Of a stretch of 64,000 nucleotides of DNA, positions 23,142 to 33,974 are shown one piece after another (position 1 is the first letter of the stretch; each line of letters begins with the position of its first letter). Source of the DNA: Smallanthus sonchifolius (lineage: Eukaryota; Streptophyta; Magnoliopsida; Asterales; Asteraceae). The stretch covers positions 68,966,260 through 69,030,259 of the forward strand of contig CM042032.1 of NCBI GenBank assembly GCA_023525975.1, given 5' to 3'. The position numbers and the translations under genes are program-made. Below the pieces are notes generated by a model that searched no databases, was not told the DNA's origin, and saw nothing but the letters and a program-made list of their open reading frames with translations.

Positions 23142-24244
23142 GAGTAAAGTGTCATTTTCGTCCCTGTGGTTTGACCATTTTAGCCACTTTCACCCAAAAA
23201 CTTTTTTTTTTAGCTTTTACGTCCCTGACTTTTCAAAATCTAGCCATTTTTATCCAATTGACTTACTCCGTTGAAATTTTAACGTTAAGTCAGGGACAAT
23301 TTGGTCTTTTCAAAAATAAAAACCCTCTTTTTAATCCCCTGCTTAAAACCCGGTTAGTCCCAAGCCCTCAAAACCTTTCCCCATCAAGCTGGAACCAAGA
23401 GGAAGAGGCGTTCATCTCTCCAGTAACGCCCGTCGTCATCGTCCGGTAATGTCGTCACCGTCGTCCTGTACCTCTGCCGCCGTGACCGCCGTCGTGTACC
23501 ACTGCTGCCGTCGGGTTCCACCGTCGTCGCTGAGCTAGTTCCGTGACCGTGTGACTACTATCTCCGGTTTTGTGACGTCGTAGCCTTGTTTGGGTTGAAC
23601 GTTGGAACCAAGAGGAAGAAGCATTCAAAACATCAGCCGATATCTGCAACTGGAAACTTGATCCATATCTCTGGCCAAATGAACAGCAGGCTTCGATCTC
23701 CTCATCCCCATTCGATCTAGGGTTTCTTGTCATGATTGGAGTTCTTAAATGTCCCCGTCGGCCACCACTTTGGGTCTGATGTGTGTGTGTAAATCGAACA
23801 AGAAACCAAGGATTTTATAGGGCTAAATCGATTTTAGTCTCTCTGATCGATTTCATGGGACTAAATCAAAATAAAAGATCAATTTCAGGTAGCATTCGAA
23901 CTCAAATTGAATCAAATTCCCCTAATAGGTTTCTTTGGCCTTGGAATGGTATGAAATCCTTTGATTTTTAATACCACCAAACTCTGTCGGTGGTGGTGTT
24001 CTTGTAGAGAGAGAGGAGGAGAGAGAGAGAGAGAAAGCGTAGAGATAGGGGTGGGTGTGGGTGGTTTTTATTTTTGAAAAGACCAAATTGTCTCTGACTT
24101 AACGTTAAAATTTTAACGGAGTTATTTAATTGGATGAAAATGGCTAGATTTTGAAAAGTCAGGGACGGAAAAGCTAAAAAAAAAGTTTTTGGATGAAAAT
24201 GGCTAAAATGGTCAAACCACAGGGACGAAAATGACACTTTATTC
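23142..24244. mobile_element. Non-autonomous Mutator-like element (MULE)
   Basis: Long terminal inverted repeats of roughly 190 bp start GAGTAAAGTGTCATTTTCG on the left; the inverse of the right end reads GAATAAAGTGTCATTTTCG. Perfect 9-bp target duplications TTACAATAA stand at 23133-23141 and 24245-24253. 9-bp duplications and long TIRs mark MULEs. The interior is GC-richer (CGTCGTC-type repeats, 23425-23560), contains an imperfect 25-bp direct repeat (at 23391 and 23604), and has no transposase. A minus-strand frame (23455-23733) shows no known domain. The interior could be captured host sequence. Confidence 0.9.
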
Positions 24245-24253
24245 TTACAATAA

Positions 24254-24649
24254 AGATTAAAGGACAAGTCCTTTGAATAGTGCTGAATCCACGTATCCTT
24301 TGCCGTGTTTTTTTTTCATTTTCATTTTCAGCCCTTATACTATATATAATATATGCTTTTAATCTGTTTAATTTTTTAATAAATTCGTTTTCCTTTAATA
24401 ACTTTCATTTCTTAACTTAAAAAAAAAAATAAAACGGCCGGCTTTTCTTACTTTTTTTTGTCGACATTCTGATTTAAATTTTCTTGAAAACGGAGTTACA
24501 TTCATGATCGATTTTTTTGTATCGTAGCCTACAACAACTGCCATAACCATTGTGGTACTGTAACGAATCGAACCTACTATTACGTTTTCATTTACATTTT
24601 ATTTGCGATCAACCCGACACCCGCCGCGAAACGCGGTTTAACCAACTAG
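24254..24649 (+). mobile_element. Helitron-type 3' terminus
   Basis: A hairpin CCGCG-AAA-CGCGG at 24624-24636 is followed ten bases later by CTAG (24646-24649) and T, the Helitron end signature. The 5' end was not located, so the left border is only the edge of the neighbouring MULE duplication. The body is T-rich, with no coding sequence. Confidence 0.5.
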
Positions 24650-24986
24650 TTTATATAAATGTACAAACGCACACACATACACTATATGTGTGTGTCCTCT
24701 ACATATAAAATATATAAACTTTTTAATGATTTTATTCTAAATGTGTAAATAACTTTTATTTATATTTGACTTATATTATATCGAATCTTGTTATTTTTGT
24801 AAATAATAATTGTCATCATTTGGTATTCTACATTATCTGTGTATATTACATCAACTGAATATTAACATGTATAATCTTGACTAAGTTATTTATATTCAAA
24901 TCATATTTAAACGCATTCTTAATAATTTTGCTTAGTGTGTGCCCCTATATGATCATATATCATCAAAAACATTGTCATATGTTAGT
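24650..24986. other. AT-rich intergenic, nothing recognised
   Basis: Short CACACA/TGTGTG palindromic stretch at 24668-24700, then plain AT-rich DNA without frames or element ends. Confidence 0.4.
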
Positions 24987-24994
24987 GTCTTGAT

Positions 24995-25270
24995 CAATGT
25001 TTTTGAGATCGGACCGAGACCGTGACCACCGACGGTTTGGTCATGTGATTACGGTTGATTTCTCAAGAATCGGCAGGTTCGTGCTGTTCGAGAGGTCAGA
25101 CTGGTGGTCGTGAACCGACGGTCGGACCAGCTGTGATGAATCGCTGAAGAAAAGTCGGAGAAGAAAAGTCGTTTCCGGAACAGATATGGAGAACATAGAT
25201 GAAAGAGATGGAGATAAAGCCTTTGATCTTCACTTTTCGTTCGCAATCCGGTCCGTATTTCAAAACATTG
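24995..25270. mobile_element. hAT-like MITE
   Basis: Left end CAATGTTTTTGAGATCGGAC and inverse of the right end CAATGTTTTGAAATACGGAC form imperfect terminal inverted repeats. The 8-bp duplication GTCTTGAT flanks at 24987-24994 and 25271-25278. The interior has GACGGT and CCGACGGTCGG repeats. No coding potential. Confidence 0.75.
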
Positions 25271-25433
25271 GTCTTGATCATAAAGATCCAACATTCACTT
25301 CCAATTTCAATATTCGTTGAAAAATGACAATACTTATTAGTCAACCGAAATCCAGTAACATGTGACTAAGAGCAATTCAACTCTAATTGTTCAAAATCAA
25401 CTATCGACGCCCATTTAATCGTTTAAACAACTA

Positions 25434-26709
25434 AGGGTGTTTTGGTTTGCGGAATTTGTCAGAATTTGAATTGTAAATTTAAGGAATTGGATTTTGAATT
25501 GTAAATTTAAGGAATTGGATTTTGAATTGTAATTGCCAAAGAATTTGAATTTAAAAGAATTGGAATCTGTAAAAAGAATTTGAATTCATAATCCATTTGA
25601 GTGACAAAACAATCATAAAGGAATTGAAATCTATCACAATGACCACCACTTACCTAATGTAGTCGGCCCCGCCAACCACCACCAACCGCCGTCCCCGGCA
25701 TCCGACCGCCGCCGCCGCTTTCGACCGCTGCCGACCCCGCTGCCACCCCGACCCATTTTCGCCGCCGACCCCCAACTGTCGTCGCCCCGACCCTCGACCC
25801 TTGACCGCCGCCGCCTCGACCCCCAAATGCCGCCCCCGACCCCCGCCCGCCGCTGCCGACCCCCGCCCTCCGCCGTCGCTTCTGACTGCCGTCGTCGCCG
25901 CCGCCGCCCCTGACCGCCGCCGCCCCGACCACTGCCATTATCGACCCCCGAACGCCGCCTCCGACCCCGATCGCCGTCCCCGACCTCCGACCGCCGCCGC
26001 CGCCACAAACGATAGGGGCGGCGACAATCGAGGGTCAGGGCGGCGGCAGGGTGACGACGGAGGCGGCCGTGGGTCGGCGGTGGCGGTCGGGGGTCGGCGG
26101 CAGCGGTCGGTGGCGACCCTCTGAGGTCGGGGGGGGCAGCGTCGGTCGGGGCGACGGCGGTCTGGGGTCGGGGGTCAGGGTGGTGACGTCAGCGGTCGGT
26201 GGTCGGCGATCGAGGGCGGGGCGGCCAATCGGGGGTCGGGTCGGCGGCATCAGGGGTCGGGGCGGAGGTCGGGGGTTTGGAGGCGGTGGTCCGGGGTCGG
26301 GGCGGAGGTCGGTGGTGGGGCAGGTAGCGGTCGGGGTTCAGGGGCGGTGACGGCAGCGGCCGGTGGTCAGCGGTCGAGAGCGGGGCGGCGGTCGGGGTTC
26401 AGGGACGGCGACGGTCGAGAGTCGGGGCGGCGACGGTCGGGGGTCGGTGGCGGCGACGTCCGCGGGGTTAGGGGGTACGGATGCGACAACGGTGAGTGGT
26501 AGAAGACTCCATTTCTCTTTGGTGAATTCCTTCACAACTTGGAAGGAATTTGAAATATTTTGTTTGAAGGAATTTGTTGGAATTAATTTCAATTCTTGTT
26601 GTAACCAAACATGTTGAAAATGAATTTAGATTTCAATTCTAACAAATTATGCAAACCAAACACAATAAGGAATGAAATCTAAATTTCAGTTCCATCAAAC
26701 CAAACACAC
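25434..26709. mobile_element. Probable PIF/Harbinger-like element with GC-rich palindromic core
   Basis: Ends GGGTGTTTTGGTTTG (25435) and, inverted, GTGTGTTTGGTTTG (right end about 26708) form imperfect terminal repeats beside TA dinucleotides. Flanking arms of about 200 bp (GGAATTTG, AAGGAATT motifs) are AT-rich and partly inverse. The core 25655-26480 is built of degenerate CCGCCGCC / GACCCCCG units. Up to about 26008 the plus strand is C-rich, and from there on it is G-rich (GGCGGCGG, GTCGGGG), so the core is a large imperfect palindrome. Arg/Gly-rich or Pro/Arg-rich frames across it are low-complexity artefacts. Confidence 0.5.
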
Positions 26710-27620
26710 TAGGGGCCGTTTGGTTCGTGGAATTCAACAATATTAGAATTGCAATCAGAAAATTTTTCATTAAAATTCGTGTTTGGTTGGTAAATGAACG
26801 AATTTGATTTGAAATTCATTGCTACATTCAATGGAATTTAAAGTCACTTAGTATGAGTGAAGGAATTCAAAAATTTCCAACGGAATGTTAAAATATTACC
26901 AAAACACCCTGTCCAATCAACCCATCTTGTGAACCCCTTGTGAATTGTCAATTACCATTTTCTCAACCCAGTAATCGATCAAATTAAACCATAAAATAAA
27001 TTGAAACCATATATAACCAATAAAATCGTTTGTGATGAACTGAGACATCAACGCCATAAAAAATCATCCAAAACAATCGAATAAATCGGAACCGAAATCG
27101 GTAGCAGCGATGAAATTGAAACGAAGACGGGACGTAATCGAACTAAAATAGTTTGTTCCAGGTGGAGAAAAAAAATCACTTCTGCAGATTCGAACTAATA
27201 TCGAACAAAACTTATAAAATTGAATCGAGGACGACACAAAATTAAACAAAAAGAGTTGTTTCAGGTCGAAGAACAAAAAAGTGTTTCTACATATTTGAAC
27301 CAAATTCGATCAAACCTGATGAAAACAAGACGAAGACGAGATGAAATCAAACAAAAATAGTTTCTCCTGGTCTAAGATCAAAAATCATTTCAGCATATTC
27401 GAACCAATAAGAACAAAACTTGAACAAACCCGATGAAATCTGTGGTCTTTAGTGAACGATTTGGTGATGGAGATTTCATGGTGTTTGTTTTGGTGTTGGC
27501 AGAGGCAGGTGATAGAAGTGTTGAGAGTGAAAGATGATGTTAAGGGCAGTTTTGTAAATTCACCATTTTCAAAATTTATAATTCCATTACAATTTTACAA
27601 ACCAAACAATTTCTAATAAT
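26710..27620. mobile_element. Second element with TTTGGTT ends and tandem repeat core
   Basis: Left end GGGGCCGTTTGGTTCGTGG (26713) and, inverted, the right end AATTGTTTGGTTTGTAAAATT (about 27590-27612) resemble each other and the ends of the neighbouring element. The interior is AT-rich and contains the three-unit repeat at 27109-27434. No transposase was recognised. Confidence 0.4.
27109..27434. repeat. Three diverged tandem repeats of about 105 bp
   Basis: Units at about 27109-27216, 27217-27320 and 27321-27434 share the order AAACGAAGACG-like, TAATCGAACTAAAATAGTTT-like, CCAGGT-like, AAATCACTT-like and TTCGAACTAATATCGAACAA-like. They are diverged, not a young satellite. A minus-strand open frame (27064-27303) lies within and is not taken as a gene. 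Confidence 0.6.
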
Positions 27621-30600
27621 GCAATGAAGTTGACCTTTAGCTACTAAAGTCCTTTTTTTAGTTTTAACCTTGATTTTAACATTTATCGGTATATTTCTAA
27701 TAAAACAAACAAACATACCCAGTAAAAACCCCACTCATAGAGTAGGGTCTGAAGAGGGTGATACGGCGACAGGCCTTACCTCCATCCCTAGGGATAAAGA
27801 AACTGCTTCCAAAAAGACCCACAACTCCAAAAAGTTCCTCCTATTTTTTTAGCAGCATACAACATATATCAAAAGTATAAGGGAAAGAAAAAAGAAAACA
27901 TATGTGATTAGAAAAGGGAAGAAAGATGATCAACAACAAAAGTAACTATCACCGGCACCTAGGAAACACACAACACCTAAAAGATAAGGACAGGCCAAGG
28001 CCCAAACCCTTAGTTAAGACTAATCTATACGTCTTCTCTAGGAACCCTTAGCTAAGACCCTCTAAATAAAATATTCTTAAAATAATACATTTTAGGATCT
28101 TACATGTTAAAAGTATAAAATAAGGGAGCAAAATGAAAGTGCATAGTTAAAACATAACCGCCTTAAGATGGTTAGGGGTTGTGTGGCGGTTGTTGATCGG
28201 TAGTTAATGTACAATAATTTTAAGCCAAGACAACAATGCAAGTTCGATCTTAAAATATAGCCTTTTGGTCTATGTTTTTGAAAAACCCTTGGTAGAACCC
28301 TCACATTAGAAAGTAATTAGTAATCAAAATATGATATTATGTGAAAACTGTAAAGACTAATGTGATATTGATTAAATTCAACATTTTGAATATATTGGCA
28401 ATATAAAGACAAACAAGTCATGTGTATCTATTTATAAATTTTCATTTTCTAAAATAAAGAATGTTACAAGAATCAAATTAGAAGCTTCACACTTAAAAAT
28501 ATAAATAAATGACTTAAATCTCCATCCGTATAAACTTAAAAAAAACTATTAAATCTTCAATCTCCACAATTATAAGTGTTACTTTCTTAAATCTCACACA
28601 TATGTAATGGTCAAATTGTTTCATTGACCAAGTGATGGATGGGCAAACAAGATTGAACGAAGTAACATATGATTGGTGAAAGATTTGATTACAAAAGAAT
28701 TGAAGCGGATAACAAACAAACATTAGGCTTTCAGGCAGCAATTGAAGTAGCTCAAAATGCTTCTCCTCACCTACATCAACAACATTTTATCTAACATCAA
28801 ATGAGTAACGAGATGTATAGGACCTGGTTTTATAATCATGCATGAAACAAGATTTTATAACTGGGTAAAAGGCTGAGATTCCTGTAACACGGCCTATTGG
28901 CATTTCCTACTTCTTCCGGTTTATCATTTTAGATTATTTTTTTTCCTGAATTTGACTAGTGCTGATCTTTTCTTTTGACTCGGGGAAATACGATTATCTT
29001 GTGAATTTTTTTAATAAATCAATATAAATAGAAAGGATTCAATGATCATTGGGTATAGAAAAGCCCTTTATCTACTACAATGATTAGAATTGGATAGAGA
29101 ACATTATGTGACACTAATGTAATAGTACTATTTGATAAGAACATGGTTGCACATGGCTACATTATATTCCTCGTTACCTATGGCAATATCCCTAAGCTTT
29201 AGGTATATGGGAATAATAAAAACATTGCCACCTCTTTGATTAAAGAAAAGGTAGAAAAGTGTCTAAGTCTAAACTAGTCTAAGATTGTGAACTTGTTTAA
29301 GTTACGAAAACTCAAGTTTCATGACAGTGCATGAGTAATTTTTTAAGCTCAAGCTCGGGTTCAAAGACTGATCGAGTAATTTTCAAGTTTGGTATAGACA
29401 CGTTTTATATACATGCATAATTACTTTATACATATTCATAGTTATAAATATGAGATAGTATATATTTAGTTCTCTTTTATCATAATTATATATAATAATA
29501 TTTATTATGTAATTATATATTTATTATATTAAATAAAATTTGTTTTATTTATATAAACATTAAACTCGCTTAGGGTCGTGATCAAGTCAGGATCATATAT
29601 GAACCTGAGGCTTGAACTCGTTTATAAAATAAGCTCCAATTAAAGCACAAACTCATTTAAACACGACTCTATTCGAGTTTTTGTTCAGCCGCTCTTGAGT
29701 AGCCAACACACGACTCTATGAGCACAAACAAGCGTGCTAATCATCGATATGTCAACATGTTTGTCTACATCATGAGGCAAAGTCATCACATGCTAGCGAA
29801 ACAGATCAAGTGCTAGCGAAACAAATCAAGTGAGACAAGAGCCAAACTATCTCCAATGTAGTTGATGTTCCACCACCAAGTGCTTTGTTAGGCAAGGCAT
29901 TGTTGAGTATTTATTTTCTTAAATGCTAGCAACTACACTTACAAATTTAATCCTAACTTTTCAATACAAACAAAAGGAGGCAATCAAAAGTCATCTCTCC
30001 ATCATACTAATATTTCCATTCTTGGTTAGTTATTGAGGATGGTGGCTAGTACTGAAAAATCGAATAACAAAATCATAAACGGAATAATAAAAAAACCAAA
30101 TTAAAATAAGCGAACTGGTTGCAAATTAAAATAATTGAGAAATTGGTGGTTTGGCTATAAGTTTTTTGATAACCGATTTTCATAGTTCGATTATAATTAT
30201 ACTGTGTATAAAATATCCAAACTAAAAAATCCAAGCCGACATTAAAACTTATATTTTATAATTTTTATAAATAATACGTGATAAGTTAGAAATTTTTTGT
30301 TATAATTTTTAATAAATAACTTATTAAATCAAACCAACCCACTTCTTCGATCAGTAAATAAAAGTGATACGTTAGTCCATCCACTCATCTTGTTTATGAG
30401 TGTTGGTTTGTGTAAATTATTAACTTGTAGATGTTCTAAAGACCAAGTCAGATCTCGAGGATATTGGTCAAGAGAGGCTAAAGTCATCAGTTTACAACAA
30501 AAACTTGATGAGTTTTTGAACCAAGATATAATTGGTTTTATTAATTGAAATTGGTTTAAATCAACTTGTATTTATTAACTGAAATTAGTTTAAATCCACT

Positions 30601-30756
30601 CACGTATTAAGTCGACGGATAATCAATGATCAACCGAATTAATAACTGAACCATCTTTCCCAATAACTGAATTAATCTAAACGTTTATAACCAAAATCGA
30701 TCGATTATAATAAATTTAAAACCTAAATATCGGTTATAGAAAAAAGTGAGGTTGCT
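27621..30756. other. Intergenic, no gene recognised
   Basis: Mostly AT-rich. 27722-27850 holds a GC-richer stretch (GAGTAGGGTCTGAAGAGGGTG) of a type common in plant dispersed repeats. 28120-28300 has SINE-like but unconvincing A/B boxes. 29330-29700 has CAAGCTCGGGTTC / CGAGTTTTTGTTCAGC motifs of a decayed MITE. 29792-29831 is a 20-bp unit in two tandem copies (TGCTAGCGAAACARATCAAG). The 3' exon of the NOI gene may lie in the right part but was not found. Confidence 0.4.
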
Positions 30757-30818
30757 TACAGTCGGAGAGTGGTGGTCATCATCATAATGAGTGGCTTCCA
30801 TGGGAGTAGTGCTATTTG

Positions 30819-31207
30819 TTAAATCCACTTTGAAGTGTTGGAAGAGAAGAGATCTTGTTCATTACCAATGCTAGCTCTTGATATCTCCCTCTTGTTTTGT
30901 TTCTTCATCTCCCTTATCTTTGAGAAATCCAAAGAGTAGTCAGGGAGAGGTCCCTTTTGGTCCCACTCTCCAAATTGTGGCACCGACATCCATAGCGCAT
31001 TCTTCTGAACCATTGAAACCGATCAAACCGTTCAAATAAAAGTAGATTAGTCGGTTCAGTCAATTTAAACAGTTTGGTTCACAATTTATGATTTGAAAAG
31101 AAAAACAGGTTTAACATTGAAACCGACCGTGTAAACTGAATCAGTCATTTACCTTTATTAGTTATTATTATATACATACGGCATACCTCATCCTTAGGAT
31201 GTTCCAT
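30819..31207 (-). CDS. RIN4/NOI-domain small protein, spliced
   Basis: Two coding exons on the minus strand: 31207-31187 (MEHPKDE) and 31004-30819, joined in phase 0 by GT/AG borders into 68 codons plus stop. The protein reads MSVPQFGEWDQKG near residues 13-25 and PDYSLDFSKIREMKKQNK after it, a clear NOI (nitrate-induced) domain as in RIN4-family proteins. These are usually membrane-anchored immune regulators at the plasma membrane. The stop TAA follows TSKWI. One frame over, the sequence stays open to a good donor at 30759 and reads DDDHHSPT, which resembles the family's usual continuation into a last exon with a cysteine-rich membrane-anchoring tail. Hence a one-base deletion near 30840 may have truncated the gene. 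No last exon was found downstream. A degenerate MITE-like sequence sits in the intron. Confidence 0.75.
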
Positions 31208-31431
31208 GTCAATAAGATCTCTTTTCAAATTTACACCGATATCTAAAACAACATGTATCAAAAGAATGTGTTAAGAGTGTGATGTGTGTGAGAGAGAAAG
31301 AAAGAAGAGAGAGAACTTACAACAAGGGGACAGCTTCAATAAAGAGAAATGAACACAAGTGTTTGTGACTTCACAACAATCTAATTCAGAAAGAATTGTC
31401 GTCCAACAGTTGATCTTAGGGATATTTATAG
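31208..31431 (-). promoter_or_regulatory. Promoter and 5' leader of the NOI gene
   Basis: A plant TATA box, CTATAAATA on the minus strand, lies at 31423-31431. A transcript start near 31395 is expected. The leader runs to a donor GTAAGT at 31320, then a CT-rich intron ends with acceptor AG at 31243-31244. A 35-nt leader piece (31242-31208) precedes the ATG at 31207. A 5'-leader intron upstream of a short first coding exon is common in this family. Confidence 0.6.
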
Positions 31432-31439
31432 TGGATTGA

Positions 31440-32040
31440 GTGAGTCTTTGGACACGTTAGATGTGTTTAATTACGGTGGCTGCCATTGGTGGCTCACGAG
31501 GTTGGGACACTAATGAGGTGACTACCGATTATTCTCGGATCTTGAATTTTTTTATATGATATTTTTTTTCGGTACTCGGGTTTATAATAACCCGGAGTTA
31601 AAATTTTTGGATCGGGTCGGGTCGATTCACATAATAAAAGCCAATATCATAATAAAAGTACAATGTTATTGAAAAAAACACACATAATAAAAATACAAAG
31701 TCATTTGAAATATATATAAAAAAATATACATTTTATAGTTGCTCCATACGTTTTTTCATGTTTTGAAAACAATTCATAACGTCTTCAATTGCAACTTTCG
31801 CAAAGAACTTTTTCAATGTAACAAATGCAAGCACCGTTCAAAATTTAAACAATTGATATAAACTAATTAGACATGGGTCTATAATGGTTATTGGTTTAAA
31901 AATTTAAAAATTAAACATGAGACTTTAATGATTTAAAGTCCACTATTAAACATGAAGTAATTGAGCTTAATTTTTAAACTATAAATTTGTTTATTATATA
32001 AAACATTTAGATAACTTTTTTCTTTAGTAAATATATATAT
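31440..32040. other. Upstream region of the NOI gene, no other gene
   Basis: The first 150 bp could hold promoter elements. 31565-31640 has CGGGTTTATAATAACCCGG, an inverted repeat, and GGGTCGGGTCG. The rest is AT-rich with no frame. Confidence 0.4.
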
Positions 32041-32356
32041 AGGGAAGGGTTCAAATATTAACCAACTCTTTATGTGATAACCGTGCTAACCACTATAAAA
32101 CATTCACATAATTTATAAATTATTTTTTCTTTTAATTGTTAAAATATTATTTAAGTATCTTGAATAAATTTTTTGAACGTAAATACGAAAATGATAAGTC
32201 TTACGTATACGTACCAAATAATGTTACATATATGTGACACATAGTGTTTACATATATGTAACAGTAACATAATGATAATTGTTACATATACGTAACACTA
32301 TGTTTGAGAGTGATTATCATGGTTATCACATAAATATTGGTTAGCATTTGAACCTC

Positions 32357-32361
<5 letters not shown>
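32041..32361 (-). mobile_element. TA-array MITE, family A copy 1
   Basis: It begins AGGGAAGGGTTCAAAT and ends GAACCTCACCCT, with (TA)n on both sides. It is the inverse of the copies at 32787-33105 and 36756-37076, sharing TTATGTGATAACC and TTACATATATGTAAC motifs. It has no coding capacity. Insertion inside TA microsatellites recalls Micron-type MITEs. Confidence 0.75.
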
Positions 32362-32391
<30 letters not shown>

Positions 32392-32396
<5 letters not shown>

Positions 32397-32745
32397 TGAG
32401 TTCATGAGAAAATTTATTTTCATGAAAAAACTAAAAAACTACTCATTAAAGGTACTGCATATGGTACACCACAAAAACCTAACCCACCCCCAAAAACCTA
32501 AACCCCTCACCCCACCCACCCCCAAAAACCTAAACCCCCCCACCCCCCTCCAAAAACCTAACCTAAAAGTTAAACCAAACTCAAAAAACTAAACCCAAAT
32601 GCTAACCCTACTATTTTTTCTATTTTTTTTAACGAGGACGACGTGGGAAACATGATCTCTGAACCAGTTTTTTAGTTTTTGATTTATATTTTGAGTTATG
32701 ATTTTTTTATTATTTTTTTTACCTTTAATAAGTAGTTTGAGTTTT

Positions 32746-32748
<3 letters not shown>
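32392..32748 (+). mobile_element. TA-array MITE, family B copy 1
   Basis: It starts AGGGTTGAGTTCATGAGAAAA and ends in AGTTTGAGTTTTCTTA before (TA)n. 32460-32560 is very C-rich with repeated CCAAAAACCTAAACCC units. The inverse copy is at 33122-33517. A short open frame (32404-32592) is repeat-driven. Confidence 0.7.
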
Positions 32749-32786
<38 letters not shown>

Positions 32787-32791
<5 letters not shown>

Positions 32792-33105
32792 GAGGTTCAA
32801 ATACTAACCAATATTTATGTGATAACCATGATAACCACTCTCAAACATAGTGTTACGTATATGTAACAATTATCATTATGTTAATGTTACATATATGTAA
32901 ACACTATGTGTCACGTATATGTAACATTATTGGTACGTATACTTAAAACTCATCATTTCCGAATTTACGTTCAAAATATTTATTCAAGATATTTAAATAG
33001 TATTTTAACAATTAAAAGAAAAAATAATTTATAAATTATGTGATTGTTTTATATGGTTAGGACGGTTATCACATAAAAAGTTGGTTAGTATTTGAACCCT
33101 TCCCT
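32787..33105 (+). mobile_element. TA-array MITE, family A copy 2
   Basis: It starts AGGGTGAGGTTCAAAT and ends TTTGAACCCTTCCCT, embedded in (TA)n at both ends. It contains TGTTACGTATATGTAAC-like palindromes. Clearly the same family as 36756-37076. Confidence 0.8.
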
Positions 33106-33121
33106 ATATATATATATATAT

Positions 33122-33517
33122 AGGGGAAAGATCATAAGAAAACTCATTGTTCATGAGAAAATAAAAAAAAAACTATTTATTAAAGGTAAAAAAATAATAA
33201 AAAAATCATAACTCAAAATATAAATCAAAAACTAAAAAACCGATTTGGAGACCTTGTTCCCCTCGTCGTCCTCTTAAAAAAAAATAATAATAAAAAATTC
33301 AGCGTTTTGCTACATATGTGTAGCATAGTTAGCTTTTGGGGTGGTTTTTTGGGTTTAGTTTAGCTTTTAGATTATGTTTTTTTTTGGGGGGGGGGGTGGG
33401 GGGTTTAGGTTTTTGGGTGGGGGTTAGGTTTTTAGGTTTACTACACATATGCAGCACATTTAATGAGGAGTTTTTCGGTTTTCTCATGAAAATGTGTTTT
33501 CTAGTGAACTCACCCCT
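33122..33517 (-). mobile_element. TA-array MITE, family B copy 2
   Basis: It starts AGGGGAAAGATCATAAG and ends GTGAACTCACCCCT, with (TA)n on both sides, inverse to the copy at 32392-32748. It contains a G-rich tract at 33380-33430 (long G-runs with TTTAGGTTTTTGGG). Confidence 0.7.
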
Positions 33518-33974
33518 ATATATATATATATAGTTTTTTCATTCCATGGTCAATATTTTTTATAACACCAATGGTATCAATCGTAAAAAAACAACGGTGT
33601 CGCTCGAAATTTTCCTATTACACGTTACATATGAGACACAAAATTCATTGGTGTTGGGTGAACCCGTTCACTCCAATGTGGCTCCGCCACTGGTTAGATG
33701 ACTTATACGAGTCATACCGTTTTTTTGACGGTAAGTTATTGACAAAACGCAACTAACAAGAAGTTAGGGCGAGAGAAACATACATAAGGAACTTAAATAT
33801 AAAATAAGTTACACCAAGAGAACCATTCTAGAGATGTTTTCCTTGCCCTATTTTTGATCCAGTTAAAAGCGTTCATCTTGATGTCTTCGATAATTGTTGG
33901 GACTGAAGAAGGCTTGTTTTAAAAAAAATTAACGTTCCGAGACTTGTAAATACTCCAAATCGTAGTGATGGTTC
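33518..33974. other. Unassigned, with one hAT-like end
   Basis: Near 33675-33695 the sequence GTGGCTCCGCCACTG is the inverse of a common hAT-type terminus (CAGTGGCGGAGCC), so a decayed MITE probably ends there; its other end and target duplication were not found. No gene. Confidence 0.35.

Noticed and set aside
25634..26350. Several Gly/Arg- and Pro/Arg-rich open frames on both strands
   Set aside because: All arise from the GC-rich low-complexity core; no domain, and overlapping frames on both strands are equally open.
28120..28300. Possible SINE with TGGTTAGGGG and AAGTTCGATCT as A and B boxes
   Set aside because: Box matches are poor, spacing is long and no target duplication was found.
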